This document shows positions 44,139-53,960 of a stretch of 64,000 nt of DNA, in pieces; within the stretch, counting starts at the first letter, position 1, and every line of letters begins with the position of its first letter. The notes beneath the pieces are model-generated. The model did not search any database. It saw only the letters and a program-made list of their open reading frames with translations, and had not been told where the DNA came from. Source of the DNA: Piezodorus guildinii (lineage: Eukaryota > Arthropoda > Insecta > Hemiptera > Pentatomidae); contig CM041294.1 of assembly GCA_023052935.1 (NCBI GenBank), forward strand, positions 38,587,236-38,651,235, given 5' to 3'. Made by a program: the position numbers and the translations under genes.

Positions 44139-44150
44139 AAAGTAAGATTT

Positions 44151-45105
44151 ATGTTACTTTTATTGACTTATGGTCAAAATTCAATTAAAAAACTCTCATA
44201 TATAAATCTCTTTAAATAATATTTAACGATTTCCTGTCTAAGAAATAGAAAGTTCTGTAGTTGGTCAAACGCGTGTTTTGAAATCTTATACTCACTTCCA
44301 TTTCAGGGTCTCTAAATCCAAGGTGAGGTGAAAGTTGTTTAAAATAAATCTCAAGTGTTCAAACCTTTCCGAAAAAAAAAATGTCATGGTACGTTTGGGA
44401 TCAGTTTTGATCTTTTAAGTACAGAAAAGTACTAGGGGAAAAATTCTTAAATTGAAGATCTCTTTGTAGTGATGATTGTTAAAAACATTGTATAACATAA
44501 ATGAAATTTATATTTACATTTTTTGAAAATCTTAAAAGCTATAATTTTTATCAATTCCTTATATATCTTCTTGCCAAAAAAAAAAAAAAAAATTTCCTCG
44601 GCTCAAAAAAATAAAATACTTACATAAATAATGTATTAAAATCTAAATTATGATTTCTGTTTGGTTGGAGTCAAATCTTTAGTTGGTTATAATATTTATA
44701 ACTTTTATTTGTACGTTTGAGAGAAAAAACTGTTTGTGCAGTCCGTCCATTTCCTGCCTGACTGGGTTAAAGTGCATCTAAATTGTCATTCAAATGTGCA
44801 TCCGGAACACTCCGGGAAATGTGTAGCTGTATAGGTATTTTCTCGTGTTTTTTTTCATTTATTCCATCTTTTTGGCTTACTACCTCACTCTCATGTCGGA
44901 TTCAGTTTTACATGATATTTCGCTCTATAATCGTATTCTATAGTATAATACTTCATTACTTCATCGATTAGTTAATGCTTGCAGTGTGTACAAGATTAGA
45001 TATATTTTCTATTACATCACATTCTTATTTATTATAGTAAAGTGAGAATAGTTAACTGTGTAAGTAGGGGAATAAGTTAATTCAGGGTGCAATCAAAAGA
45101 ACACA
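44151..45105. other. AT-rich DNA
   Basis: No gene or repeat ends recognised; A-run at 44577-44592. Confidence 0.45.
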
Positions 45106-45137
45106 TAATTAAGATATGAACTTAATAAACTGGTGCC

Positions 45138-45170
45138 GACGTTTCGGTTTAAATTTTAGGCCTTCTTCAG
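45138..45170 (-). ncRNA. Hammerhead ribozyme-like motif (left arm)
   Basis: CTGAAGA (45170-45164), a stem II of about 18 nt, GAAA (45145-45142), CGTC to 45138. A 3-bp GC stem I (GCC before the core, GGC after) is intact. Confidence 0.6.
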
Positions 45171-45246
45171 GGCGTTTGAAAAGAGCATAACAATGAAGAA
45201 ATAATGGCCTATTGCTTCATTGTTGTGACGCTCTCCTTCGAACGCC

Positions 45247-45280
45247 CTGAAGAAGGCCTATCAAATTAGGCCGAAACGTC
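45247..45280 (+). ncRNA. Hammerhead ribozyme-like motif (right arm)
   Basis: CTGAAGA (45247-45253), stem II GGCCTA/TAGGCC, GAAA (45273-45276), CGTC (45277-45280). Stem I is weaker than in the left arm. Confidence 0.6.
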
Positions 45281-45330
45281 GCAGTTTTCACTTATTTCTT
45301 ATATATTAGTTTATATCTTAATTATGTGTT

Positions 45331-45407
45331 CTTATGGACTGCACCTGAACTAACTCTCCACTTATTTTATTATAATTCTATATTCTAAATTCTATATCAG
45401 TGATCAC
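45331..45407. other. Short AT-rich segment
   Basis: Nothing recognised before the SINE target duplication. Confidence 0.4.
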
Positions 45408-45418
45408 AGTAAATATAT

Positions 45419-45760
45419 GTATTATTAAAAAAAAAAAAAGAAGAACAAAAAAGAACTTACCTCTACAACCAACGAATGAGTACGGTTAGGAAGGGTCTTA
45501 AGGGTAATTCGTAATATTTCTAGGCCAACGGCCGTGCAATGATGCAAGAGATTGCGTGGTTCTTGATCACGCTTAGGCGACATGTTTTTACCCAATTTCG
45601 AATTACCCACTTTAAAGAGGCTGGGTCTGCGCCCCAGGAGGGTCTCCATGCCCTCGGCTAAATTAACAGAATAAATAATTCTCTGCCACAGCCGGGATTC
45701 GAACCAGGACTCGGAGAACAGTACACTAGTGCTCTATCCACTAGACCATGCCACTCCCCT
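45419..45760 (-). mobile_element. tRNA-derived SINE (family C), full length
   Basis: 342 bp on the minus strand. The head has an A box TGGTCTAGTGG (near 45748-45738) and a perfect B box GGTTCGAATCC (45705-45695). The body follows with GGGCATGGAGACCCTCCTGG, CAAGAACCACGCAATCTC and GGCCGTTGGCCTAGAAAT. The 3' end is T-rich (TTCTTTTTTGTTCTTC then a run of 13 T), not A-rich. An 11-bp TSD, AGTAAATATAT, lies at 45408-45418 and 45761-45771. Remnants of the family are at 7.1, 21.4 and 28.9 kb. Confidence 0.9.
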
Positions 45761-45771
45761 AGTAAATATAT

Positions 45772-46615
45772 TAATTATCTTAAGTGATCAAAAGAAAGAA
45801 CAAAATTACAATAATAATTTATGTAATATGAAATTTTAAAAATAATAAGAATGAAAATAAAGTAAAAATAAACTTTACGGCCACTGAATATTATAAGTGT
45901 GTAGCATTTCCCCCTCATTTTGATCGCTATCCTCAAATAATTTAACACCTGGTTGGGAAGCAAGGTGTTAAAAAAGGACTGTTTCATGGAAATATTCCAG
46001 AAAATAGTGGACCAGGCTTAGAAGGAACTTTCATATTTTTGGATCTATGGGAAGGCAAATAGAGTACGGAAAGGCTAATTAGCAGGCTGATATTAGTAAG
46101 AAGCAGCTTACTATTGTGGCATTGGACTTAGCAATGAAAGAGTTATAGAAACTTGTGTGATTAAACACACCAGACATTCTTGAAAACATATACCTAATAG
46201 TAGTCTACGTTTTTTATTCCAAGTAAAACTTATCAAATTCAAAAAATCCTCTAAAAGTCAACTCCAGAGGACGTTCTTGATAGCCTTCCACACTCAAGAC
46301 CTGGCCGAACTACAAGAGCATCCACCTCCCACAGGACGGAACTATTGACGAGGATAGGTTTTGTCCTCGGTTGGAGGCCGTTGAACCAGTTGGCCAACAG
46401 TTAATGTATTCTTGAGGATGGCATAACATTCCCTCATTAGTTAAGGGTCCGCTCCACAAAACCTTCTCTCGCTTCCTGTCAACTGATAAACTACCCGAGA
46501 CAATAAGTCTTGACTAGTTTAATTATCAGATGCATTGGCAATATTTCGTATTACTTGTAAAATCAGTCCCTGACTCATATTTAAACCACTTTTCTTTAGC
46601 TCAACTATTATATCT
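45772..46615. other. Unassigned; moderately GC-rich 46240-46500
   Basis: No frame of note in the GC-richer part, and a minus-strand frame at 45775-45987 is AT-rich with no domain. Nature unknown. Confidence 0.4.
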
Positions 46616-46659
46616 CTTTTGTGCTATTAATAATCACGCACTTAGGAACCATACTTAAT

Positions 46660-47490
46660 CACTTTCACTAAATATAGTAAGGGAAAGTATTGCGATCGTG
46701 AAAATTTTCGAATTCCAGTTTTCAACGGAAATACACGTTTTAGGATCCCCTGAGTCCAAATAACCAAGTCCCACAAAAAGGTCTGTGTGTGTGTGTGTGT
46801 CGTGTGTGGTAACTTCCCGGGCGGAAACGAAAAGTCCATGAAACTGAAATTTCATAGTTAAGACAAACTATCGCCCGAGACGTTACAAAACCTTTTTCAT
46901 CAAAATGAGCTTACCAGAGAGCCACTTTATATCATGCATTTTGCACCTTTTTTCGATTTTCGAATTTTAAAATCGCTATATCGATGTAAAATTAAATGGT
47001 TTTAATATCATGTAGGTTTCATTTCGGATTAAAATGGTATGGGCAGGGCTTAAATGACGATATTTTAAATTTTCTTTCTCTAAAGTACCTTTAATTTTGT
47101 TGATTCTATAAAAATAACTATATAATCTTGTTACCACTGATGAAAAACAGGTAAATATATAAATTGAATGAATTCGATACCCAACTAAAGGAGAAAACAG
47201 AAAAAATATTTTTTTAATGCAATTTTTTGTATTTGAACATAAGAACAGTAATATATATGTGTAATATACTCTTGGAAAACTAAAGATTTTAGAAAAAAAT
47301 ATTATCTAATACACAAGCTTTGCAAGTTAATATTGAGTGATGAAAAGCCGAATAGAAATTTAATTGAATTAATTCTTTTATGGTTTCTCTCATGTTTATC
47401 TCTTTCTGTATTTGAAAATTCATTTATCGTTTCTTAAAACGAAAGTAAGTGAAAGTCGTGTGTTGCCCGCACCAGATTTTTATTTTTACA
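46660..47490 (+). repeat. Repeat family R, fullest copy
   Basis: The 5' end TTTCACTAAATATAGTAAGG then GAAAGTATTGCGATCG; the 3' end GAAAGTAAGTGAAAGTCGTG then TGTTGCCCGCACCAGA. All blocks seen in other copies occur in order. A (GT)n run lies at 46783-46800. Flanks on both sides match 48371-48440, where the insert is absent, which fixes the size at about 830 bp. No coding, no clear TIR, no certain TSD. Confidence 0.8.
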
Positions 47491-47494
47491 ATTA

Positions 47495-47830
47495 TATCAG
47501 CTGTTACATAACAGTTTTTCCCCCGTGAAAAAATAAAAATTAACATTTTTCTTCCAATCACTTGTTTAGGGTGAACTCCATCATTCATTTAGTATAGAAT
47601 TTTATTCATTTAGTTTATGTAGGGTTTCCAATTTCATAATATGCAGTGTTCATTGAAGGAGAGAGTCTTTGCTGTTTCATTAGCTGCGTGTCCTGGTAAT
47701 AATTAGACCAAGTATTGTGGAAACTAAAGTTCTTGATAACGACTTAGTATATTCTTCTCTAACCTAATCATAGTTACGATTTTGGCTCAGTATCGATGAG
47801 ATAAGTCGTTTCGGATCCCATGTGTCAACT
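47495..47830. other. Unassigned AT-rich DNA
   Basis: ATTATATCAGCTGTTACAT at its start is the right flank of the R insertion. No gene. Confidence 0.4.
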
Positions 47831-47834
47831 GGCC

Positions 47835-48128
47835 TTACTGCTGGATGAGGACCAAGTCTTTCAAAAGTTCTGCTTTGAATGATCCCTCTATCTTCTGGTT
47901 CTGCATGATCACAGAGAGGGTTGTTTGGCCTGCTAAAGCTCCTCTCATGGCAGGATAATCAGATTGTAGAAAACTACCTTCTCTACCACGGAATTTTCTT
48001 TCACCATTTCCGCTCGCTAGAATTAGAACCTCTATTCCTAACTGAAGGCTTATAATTGAATGAAGGACTCCATGATTCACATTACCGTAATACATATTAA
48101 AAATTTTCAGGTTTATGTTTAGTAGGTT
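47835..48128 (-). CDS. Unrecognised open frame, protein-like
   Basis: From the ATG at 48095 the frame has 86 codons: MYYGNVNHGVLHSIISLQLG, IEVLILASGNGERKFRGREG, then SDYPAMRGALAGQTTLSVIM and GSFKAELLKDLV. It stays open upstream to about 48128 (TLELKDRSNLLNINLK). Composition is normal for protein and the GC content is higher than that of the flanks. I do not recognise the family; it could be a captured or old transposon ORF, or a host exon or retropseudogene. No splice signals convinced me. Confidence 0.3.
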   Translation of the reverse strand, partial: NLLNINLKIFNMYYGNVNHGVLHSIISLQLGIEVLILASGNGERKFRGREGSFLQSDYPAMRGALAGQTTLSVIMQNQKIEGSFKAELLKDLVLIQQ

Positions 48129-48370
48129 GGACCTGTCCTTGAGTTCTAGTGTTTTTTTTTCTTAGACAATGTCGATCAGTCCACTTCCATGTCACCTTCT
48201 TCTAATAAGATCTTATTCTGTTAGGGTCAATTTCACTATCACGTAATGCTAAGAAGTTTCTTCTATTGTTCTTTGAGACGAAACTTTAGGTAAACTTACT
48301 TTTGAAACATTACATATTTTATTGCAATTTACATGGATATCTTTCAGCCAGATTTTATATCTTCTTAACG
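48129..48370. other. Unassigned DNA
   Basis: Continuation of the moderately GC-rich block above, on the 5' side of the frame, with stops in all frames. Nothing recognised. Confidence 0.35.
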
Positions 48371-48440
48371 TTATTTAATAATTACACACTCAGGAACCAT
48401 ACTTAATCACTCTTTATTATTCTCACAATTATATCAGCTG
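48371..48440 (+). repeat. Paralogous empty site of an R insertion
   Basis: AGGAACCATACTTAATCACT and CAATTATATCAGCTGTT are here separated by about 13 bp. At 46.64 and 47.5 kb the same two blocks are separated by the R copy. So this is a second copy of the flanking repeat without R. Confidence 0.75.
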
Positions 48441-48748
48441 TTTTTATTTAATATATGACATCAACTATGGGCAAACAATTATAAATTTTATCAATAAATC
48501 AGTTGTTTTCGAATTATTCCGCCCTACTTCCTAGGATTTTGTAATACGAAAATTATGTCAAGGCCTGACGTTTTAGAATTTTCCGCTCTAATAGCTCTTG
48601 ATGCAAATCAGTTACGGGCATTTTTTGTTGGTCGCTGTTAAATAAAGAAATTTTTTTCTTGTTTTTATGGTTATGTAAGCGGTGTGATATTCATGGTGGC
48701 AATTGCCACTTATTGCTTTCTGTATAATAATATGTAAATATTATTCTG
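48441..48748. other. Unassigned DNA
   Basis: No gene or repeat termini recognised. Confidence 0.4.
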
Positions 48749-48749
48749 G

Positions 48750-49225
48750 AATTGAGACGTTGATTTCCAATATATACATATTTTTATTCTCCTTATTTAG
48801 TTTTATCTAAATCTTAAATCTGATTGTATCTAATGAACACTCATGTCCTTTAATAACGTGATTTAGAAATTATAGGTGGAATAGTCAGGAATCAGTCATT
48901 TTTTTACTTCAAAAACTGACTGATTCCTGACTATTCCACCTATAATAGTTTCTACAGTCGACTATACATCCTCAATGTGATTTAGAAATGCTATTAATTT
49001 CTTAAGATACTAATTACACATTTAATTTTATTCCAAATCATACCAGAACACTTCATTTCATAACTTTAATATGGTTTTATTAATATAGTAAAGAAATTAT
49101 TCTAGATTTTAATGCGAAAAGAATCAAATTAGCTGGTTTAATAATATAATAATGAGAGATTTTCGCGCTCCCTGTAAAGTTCCCCAGAATGGATATAGTA
49201 CCTTTTGGAAATCAACGTCTCAATT
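48750..49225. mobile_element. Family T TIR element carrying a nested hairpin insert
   Basis: The left end AATTGAGACGTTGATTTCC (48750) and right end GGAAATCAACGTCTCAATT (to 49225) are exact inverses. Subterminal parts are shared with 10.0-10.4 and 37.3-37.5 kb. Without the insert at 48871-48976 and one copy of its TSD the element is about 357 bp. No coding. Confidence 0.8.
48871..48976. mobile_element. 106-bp hairpin insert with 13-bp TSD
   Basis: GTGATTTAGAAAT at 48858-48870 is repeated at 48977-48989. The insert begins with a near-perfect inverted repeat (TATAGGTGGAATAGTCAGG ... CCTGACTATTCCACCTATA) with a small T-rich loop. It ends with ACAGTCGACTATACATCCTC, shared with the Penelope-type flank at 38.36 kb. 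It looks like a very short, partly inverted copy of that element. Confidence 0.8.
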
Positions 49226-51310
49226 TTAGAGGTAACGGAGCATTGTTTGATTTTGAACCTGGTTTATTGTACCTTCTTTATTATATTTAATTTTCATTTG
49301 TTAGTTTTAAAATTTATATCTCATTCTATTTAATTAACTTTTCACCTTAACGCTATTTCTGATTTTCAGCACATTTTCTGAGAGTTTGATCTAAAATTGA
49401 TTCCGATATCTGTGTTATTAGTGTTGTTACAATTTACTCTTCTGTTAGCTACAATGTATGGGGATTCTCTTTTTTTCTGCAATTATTCATTTGAAGAAGT
49501 TATATTTTCATCACAATCACTGAAGGTTTTTATCAATGGTTGGTTGAAGTGAAATGAAAATAAATTATATTCTGGGATGGAAAGTCCCCTAAGAATAACA
49601 AAATTGTACAAAATAAATTATATTTTTCTGGTCTTTTAAGACTTTGATATAGAAATTGGCCAGATTTCTTAACGACTAGTTTTCACCTAAAGCTTTAGAA
49701 ATTACATATGCTGGGCAGATTGCTGCAGAAATAATTGATGTTAGAATGGATGTAGGCTCTTTCAAAATAGGGTAGCACGAATGAAATAAGGCTTCTTAAA
49801 GGAGAGGGATCTGTCGTCAAAATGATGGAAAATAACGGAGAAGAAAAAAAAAGGACCGGGTTTTAGTTGGGATGGAATCACGAAATCTCAGGGATTGTTT
49901 GAGGATAGCAATGGAATAGAATAGAATAGAATATACTATTATTGCAATCGGGGATGTCCTATACAATAGGAGTGTGTACATAAATCATATTTTTATAAAC
50001 AATTTTCTACTTTTTGGTGTAACAAACTAAAGAAAAAAAAAAAAATATATATATATATATATAATAAATATATGTACATAGTCATATATGAGTACAATAA
50101 AAAATAAATTTAGTCACAATAAAAAAAATAAATAAACAATAATAATTAGAAAAAAAAATAATAAAAAAAAAAAAAAAATATATATATATATTATATATAT
50201 ATATATATTATATATATATATCCATTTCTTATGACTTCAAAAACAAAACAAAATCATAATAAATAAATTAAGATACATTTTTTAAGTCAGTGATCTATCA
50301 CCAAACCTCTTAGACTTAGACTTGCTCTGGTGTAAAAGTAAAGTTTTGATGGTTAAGCGGTAGGAGTAGGCAGGGCATGATGTGAAGAATGGTGAATATT
50401 GTCAGCTTCTTTCTTATTCCCAGATGGTGCAGTTTTCTATTGGATTGAATCTGTGCGTTATGTTTTTCATTGTGATTTGCTGGAATTTATTGTTAGCAGT
50501 CCGAATTTGAGTTAGGATAACTATGGATTTTCGGATAATTCCAGAAATATCGTTACTTCAGGATAGGTATTTTGGTTATATATTTAATTATTATCGATTT
50601 ACTATGAGAATATGCTAAAACATTTCCACTTGAACAGTTTTACTTATTTATTTAGTTGGATTGTTTGATAAATTAAGTGAATTCTTATTTTCGATCATAG
50701 AGTTATGTATTTAATAATTCTTCGACTTTATGATTCTCTAGTTATTAAAAATTATTTCATAAAATGTTACCACGGTATTCATAAAAAAATATATATATAT
50801 TGATTATCCTAATTTTTTATTTATATTTGTATTACCAAGGACTTCTTACCATTGTGTGATGGATTCCTTTTAATTAAAATTTATTTTTTTAACTTGAAGT
50901 AAAAAATTTAAAATTCACCCTAGAATGGATGTAACTCGCGTGAATTTTTTCATAGGAAATATAATTGATAGATGTCTAGAATTTAAGTTTAAGACGTTTT
51001 TAAATATGTAACATATCAAAATTTTCTCTGCTTTGAGGCGAAGTGAAAGCTGAAATTTAATATTAAATGTTAGTTTAGTGGATGTCCGTGTTTTAATGTT
51101 ATAACTAACCCCTTGAATGGGACGTTCTCCGAAAGAACTTTGAGTAATTATTAATCTGTATTTCATCCGCTTTCGTGGAACTCCAGAATCGGTCGAAGTT
51201 CTCTCACTCCCTTATTTTTAGCATTTTATGATAATTCTTTTATGTTCAGAATCAAAAAATGTTAAATGTTAACTTCAATTGACATTACATATTGATTTCT
51301 GAATGATAAT
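49226..51310. other. AT-rich DNA with simple repeats
   Basis: GAATAGAATA repeats at about 49914-49935, (TA)n-rich stretch at 50044-50221. ATTCTGGGA and AGTCCC blocks near 49570 resemble the LINE 3' end at the right edge of the window. No gene. Confidence 0.45.
50044..50221. repeat. (TA)n-rich compound microsatellite
   Basis: Three TA tracts separated by A-rich DNA. Confidence 0.85.
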
Positions 51311-51314
51311 CTTA

Positions 51315-51521
51315 TTAAAGTGATCCTGTAATGACTTGACAATAGGACTTGCGGTCTACAAATACATTTGATGGATATTGGAGCTTGCCGTATATAGACG
51401 CTAGAGCGACCAAGCGGGGAGATAATTGGAGAAGCAGCTGTGTCGGGAGTAACAGTGCAATTACTATCGTATACCATGGCCACCATAGTACTTTTATGCT
51501 GTGGAAACCAACTCTCCATCT
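51315..51521 (-). CDS. Possible terminal exon of a membrane protein
   Basis: On the minus strand CTTACCCTTTTGTATTCCAG is a good 3' splice site ending at 51522. The following frame runs 68 codons to TAA at 51317-51315: RWRVGFHSIKVLWWPWYTI, then VIALLLPTQLLLQLSPRLVA and LASIYGKLQYPSNVFVD. It contains a strongly hydrophobic stretch of about 25 residues compatible with a membrane helix. A second frame is open across the same bases (from the ATG at 51519), so the reading frame is not certain. GC content is higher than in the flanks. Family not recognised. Confidence 0.3.
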   Translation of the reverse strand, partial: RWRVGFHSIKVLWWPWYTIVIALLLPTQLLLQLSPRLVALASIYGKLQYPSNVFVDRKSYCQVITGSL

Positions 51522-51524
51522 CTG

Positions 51525-52317
51525 GAATACAAAAGGGTAAGCATTAAAGGGATTTCGTCTGCAGTCTTAGGCCGAGAAGTTAGATGAATGAGATAGGGAA
51601 ATGAAAGGAGAGCCATTCGATTATAAATAGCCAAGTTAGGAGTGAAAGGAATTTTATTCTCATTCACCGTCAGGTATTCTTGTTAGCACTCAAGAAATTG
51701 ATACAGGATATCTTAACCCGAGACCAGTTTTGTGTTTCTTTTAGAATTTCCGGATGAGTGTTGCTTGTTAATAGATATTCCTGTAGATCGGTTTCTATTT
51801 ATATAATTATTAATATTTTACAACAATATTAAGAATTAATAAAATACATTTACAAAAAATAAAAAAAATACGAACGAAGAACAGATAGACCATACTTATC
51901 AACACTTTTGATTGTCACTATATTTATACCGGATATTCTCTATCTGTTTCTGAATTTGAAACTGTTGCTCAAAAAACTAATTTTTCGATTAATAATTTTA
52001 GTTTGACAGCAATTTTAAGTCAATTTCGCGGCTGAAAGATGTTTAGGGAAAACCTCTGTAACTCTTCTAATATTTAAAAATAGAATCAAAACAAAATCTA
52101 TGAATGTTATAAGGGTGTGTTTCACATATTTTGTTCTCAAAGTAGTTTAAAAGATTCTCGGAAATTAATAAAACCGAGCGGACAAAATAAAACTTTTTTT
52201 TTCTCCACTCAGTCTCCTTGGCGCCTATTTTCTTTTAAATGTCGGGAAAATCAGATTTTTTTTCATGTTTAGAAATTCACACGCACACAAACCTCCTCTC
52301 CCCCCCCCCACACACAC

Positions 52318-52356
<39 letters not shown>

Positions 52357-52590
52357 TTATTAATAAATGTTGTTGTATGTATATTTATTGTTTATTTAAA
52401 CTGAAGAAACAGGATTGTCTTTAGTGGGAACCAAATAGATATAATATAAGTATTTTTCTAATCCACAGTTTAATACCTAAAATATAAATTTTGAAAATTA
52501 AGAACTTGAAAATAAGATTAGTCCCTAAACGAATGAATATTTCTTAATGAGATCAAAGAATACACAATTATTATAGGCGCTACGAATTTT
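51525..52590. other. Unassigned DNA with C-run and (TA)n
   Basis: A (CA)n and C-run at 52280-52318 next to (TA)n at 52319-52350. No gene recognised. Confidence 0.45.
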
Positions 52591-52596
52591 GGGCGA

Positions 52597-52800
52597 TACT
52601 TCGTTTGTTCGTTTAACATCACTTTACGCCACTATGGCGAAGCGGACAATGATAAGAAGCAGCTCTAAATTTCGCCTATTCATTTTAATCAGGATATGGA
52701 TCGTAAACAAGTCCCTAACATCACACGGCGCCACCATTTTATGTCCCTTTCCGAAGGACGACAAAACAGAAGATTTGAATGCCCTTTAAATAATTCCGGG
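52597..52800 (-). mobile_element. SINE family A, old truncated copy
   Basis: TTTAACATCACTTTACGCCA then CTATGGCGAAGCGGACAATG, CCTATTCATTTTAATCAGGA and CTTTCCGAAGGACGAC follow the minus-strand family A 3' and body order with many changes. The tRNA-like head is missing. Confidence 0.7.
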
Positions 52801-53337
52801 GCATGATATTTTATATTGACCTCAATTCAGTAACTGTTAATGTGTACAATTAACAGTTAATAACAGTATCTGTTAAATTATTAGTTTAGATACGTATTTT
52901 CCACATTCTATCTTCAGAACTGCTGACACATGTGACTATAAAATATGGTTTTCTTAAAAAAAAAAAACACAAAAAAAGCTATGTTTGGATACGCCCATTC
53001 AAGATAAGTTTTAGTTAGTTAGAATTAATGAAGCAGACTTACTTTTACGGACCAATTAAATATAAGTTAATTGCTAAAGGCATTAGCATGAGCCCGTAGG
53101 ATTTTTCTCGCCCACATCCGCCATCTGTCCATCAGCTGTTCTCACCATCAGCTTTGCAATGTGTACCAGGTTCTAAACCGGTCTCTCATCTTTTTTTTTT
53201 TTGTTTGTTAACAAACCAGTGAATTTCTAAGTATGCCTTTATGTGATAAGTTCCTAAATTAGCCATTGATATTACTATCGATATTGTCGAAAGTTTCAAA
53301 AACTTCAAGGAAATATAAATAAAACATATGTTCTTGT
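52801..53337. other. Unassigned AT-rich DNA
   Basis: Short direct/inverted repeats of TAACAGTTAATA near 52830-52875. No gene. Confidence 0.4.
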
Positions 53338-53350
53338 ATGATTATATTTA

Positions 53351-53635
53351 TTTTTTTTTTTTATTTAACGTCACTTTATGCTACTATGGCTAATCGGACG
53401 ATGCTACAGCGGGAGTCCTAAATTTTGCCTATCCAGGTTTTATTAGGATAGAGATCTTTAACGAGTACCTGACATCGCACAGGCTCGGGACCACCTTTTA
53501 ACGTCCCCTCCGAAGGACGGCGTAACTAAGGATTTTTTACTCCCATTAAAAAATCCTAGGACCACCTGTGGGTTTGAACCCGTGACCTTTAGCATGGGAG
53601 GCTGTTACACTAGCCACCCAGCTACAAGTGATCCC
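53351..53635 (-). mobile_element. tRNA-derived SINE (family A), full length
   Basis: Minus-strand copy close to those at 23.9 and 41.7 kb: head GATCACTTGTAGCTGGGTGG at 53634, B box GGGTTCAAACCC, and 3' end at the T-run. A perfect 13-bp TSD, ATGATTATATTTA, lies at 53338-53350 and 53636-53648. Confidence 0.9.
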
Positions 53636-53697
53636 ATGATTATATTTAATTTTTCTTTTTTCCCCTATTTTTGCTTTAAATTTACATTTTTCTGAAA

Positions 53698-53960
53698 TAT
53701 ATAGTAAGGGTGTTACTACGATTTTGAAAATTTTCGAATTCGAATTTTTACTGAAAATACAAGATTTAGCAGCCCTTATAGCCAAATGACAAATGACCAA
53801 GTCACGCAAAAAAAAAAATAAATAATAATAATAATAGGTCTGACTGTGTGGTCAGTCTAGTTCAAAAAAATAATTGTATAAAACTGAATTTTCATAGTTT
53901 TGAAACATATATGCCTGAGATGTTACTACGACTAGCACAGTGATACAGATGTATAACATA
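53698..53960 (+). repeat. Repeat family R, 5' part only
   Basis: TATATAGTAAGGGTGTTACT, GAAAATTTTCGAATTC, AAATGACCAAGTCACGCAAA and CTGAGATGTTACTAC line up with the 5' third of R at 46.66 kb. An (AAT)n expansion lies at 53815-53835. Confidence 0.7.

Larger units (their letters stand above)
45115..45330. mobile_element. Inverted pair of Penelope-type hammerhead ends
   Basis: The segment 45117-45190 is the inverse of 45215-45320 with few differences, over about 70 bp per arm and a short spacer. Each arm carries a hammerhead core: minus at 45138-45170 and plus at 45247-45280. In the plus core, stem II is GGCCTA/TAGGCC (6 bp) with one extra A after CTGAAGA. In the minus core, stem I is GCC/GGC. 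The arms also share ATGTGTTCTTTTGATTGCAC-like outer sequence. No coding inside. Confidence 0.65.

Noticed and set aside
51349..51540. 63-codon plus-strand frame
   Set aside because: The opposite strand has a better splice acceptor and a membrane-like reading; plus frame has no features. Neither is certain.
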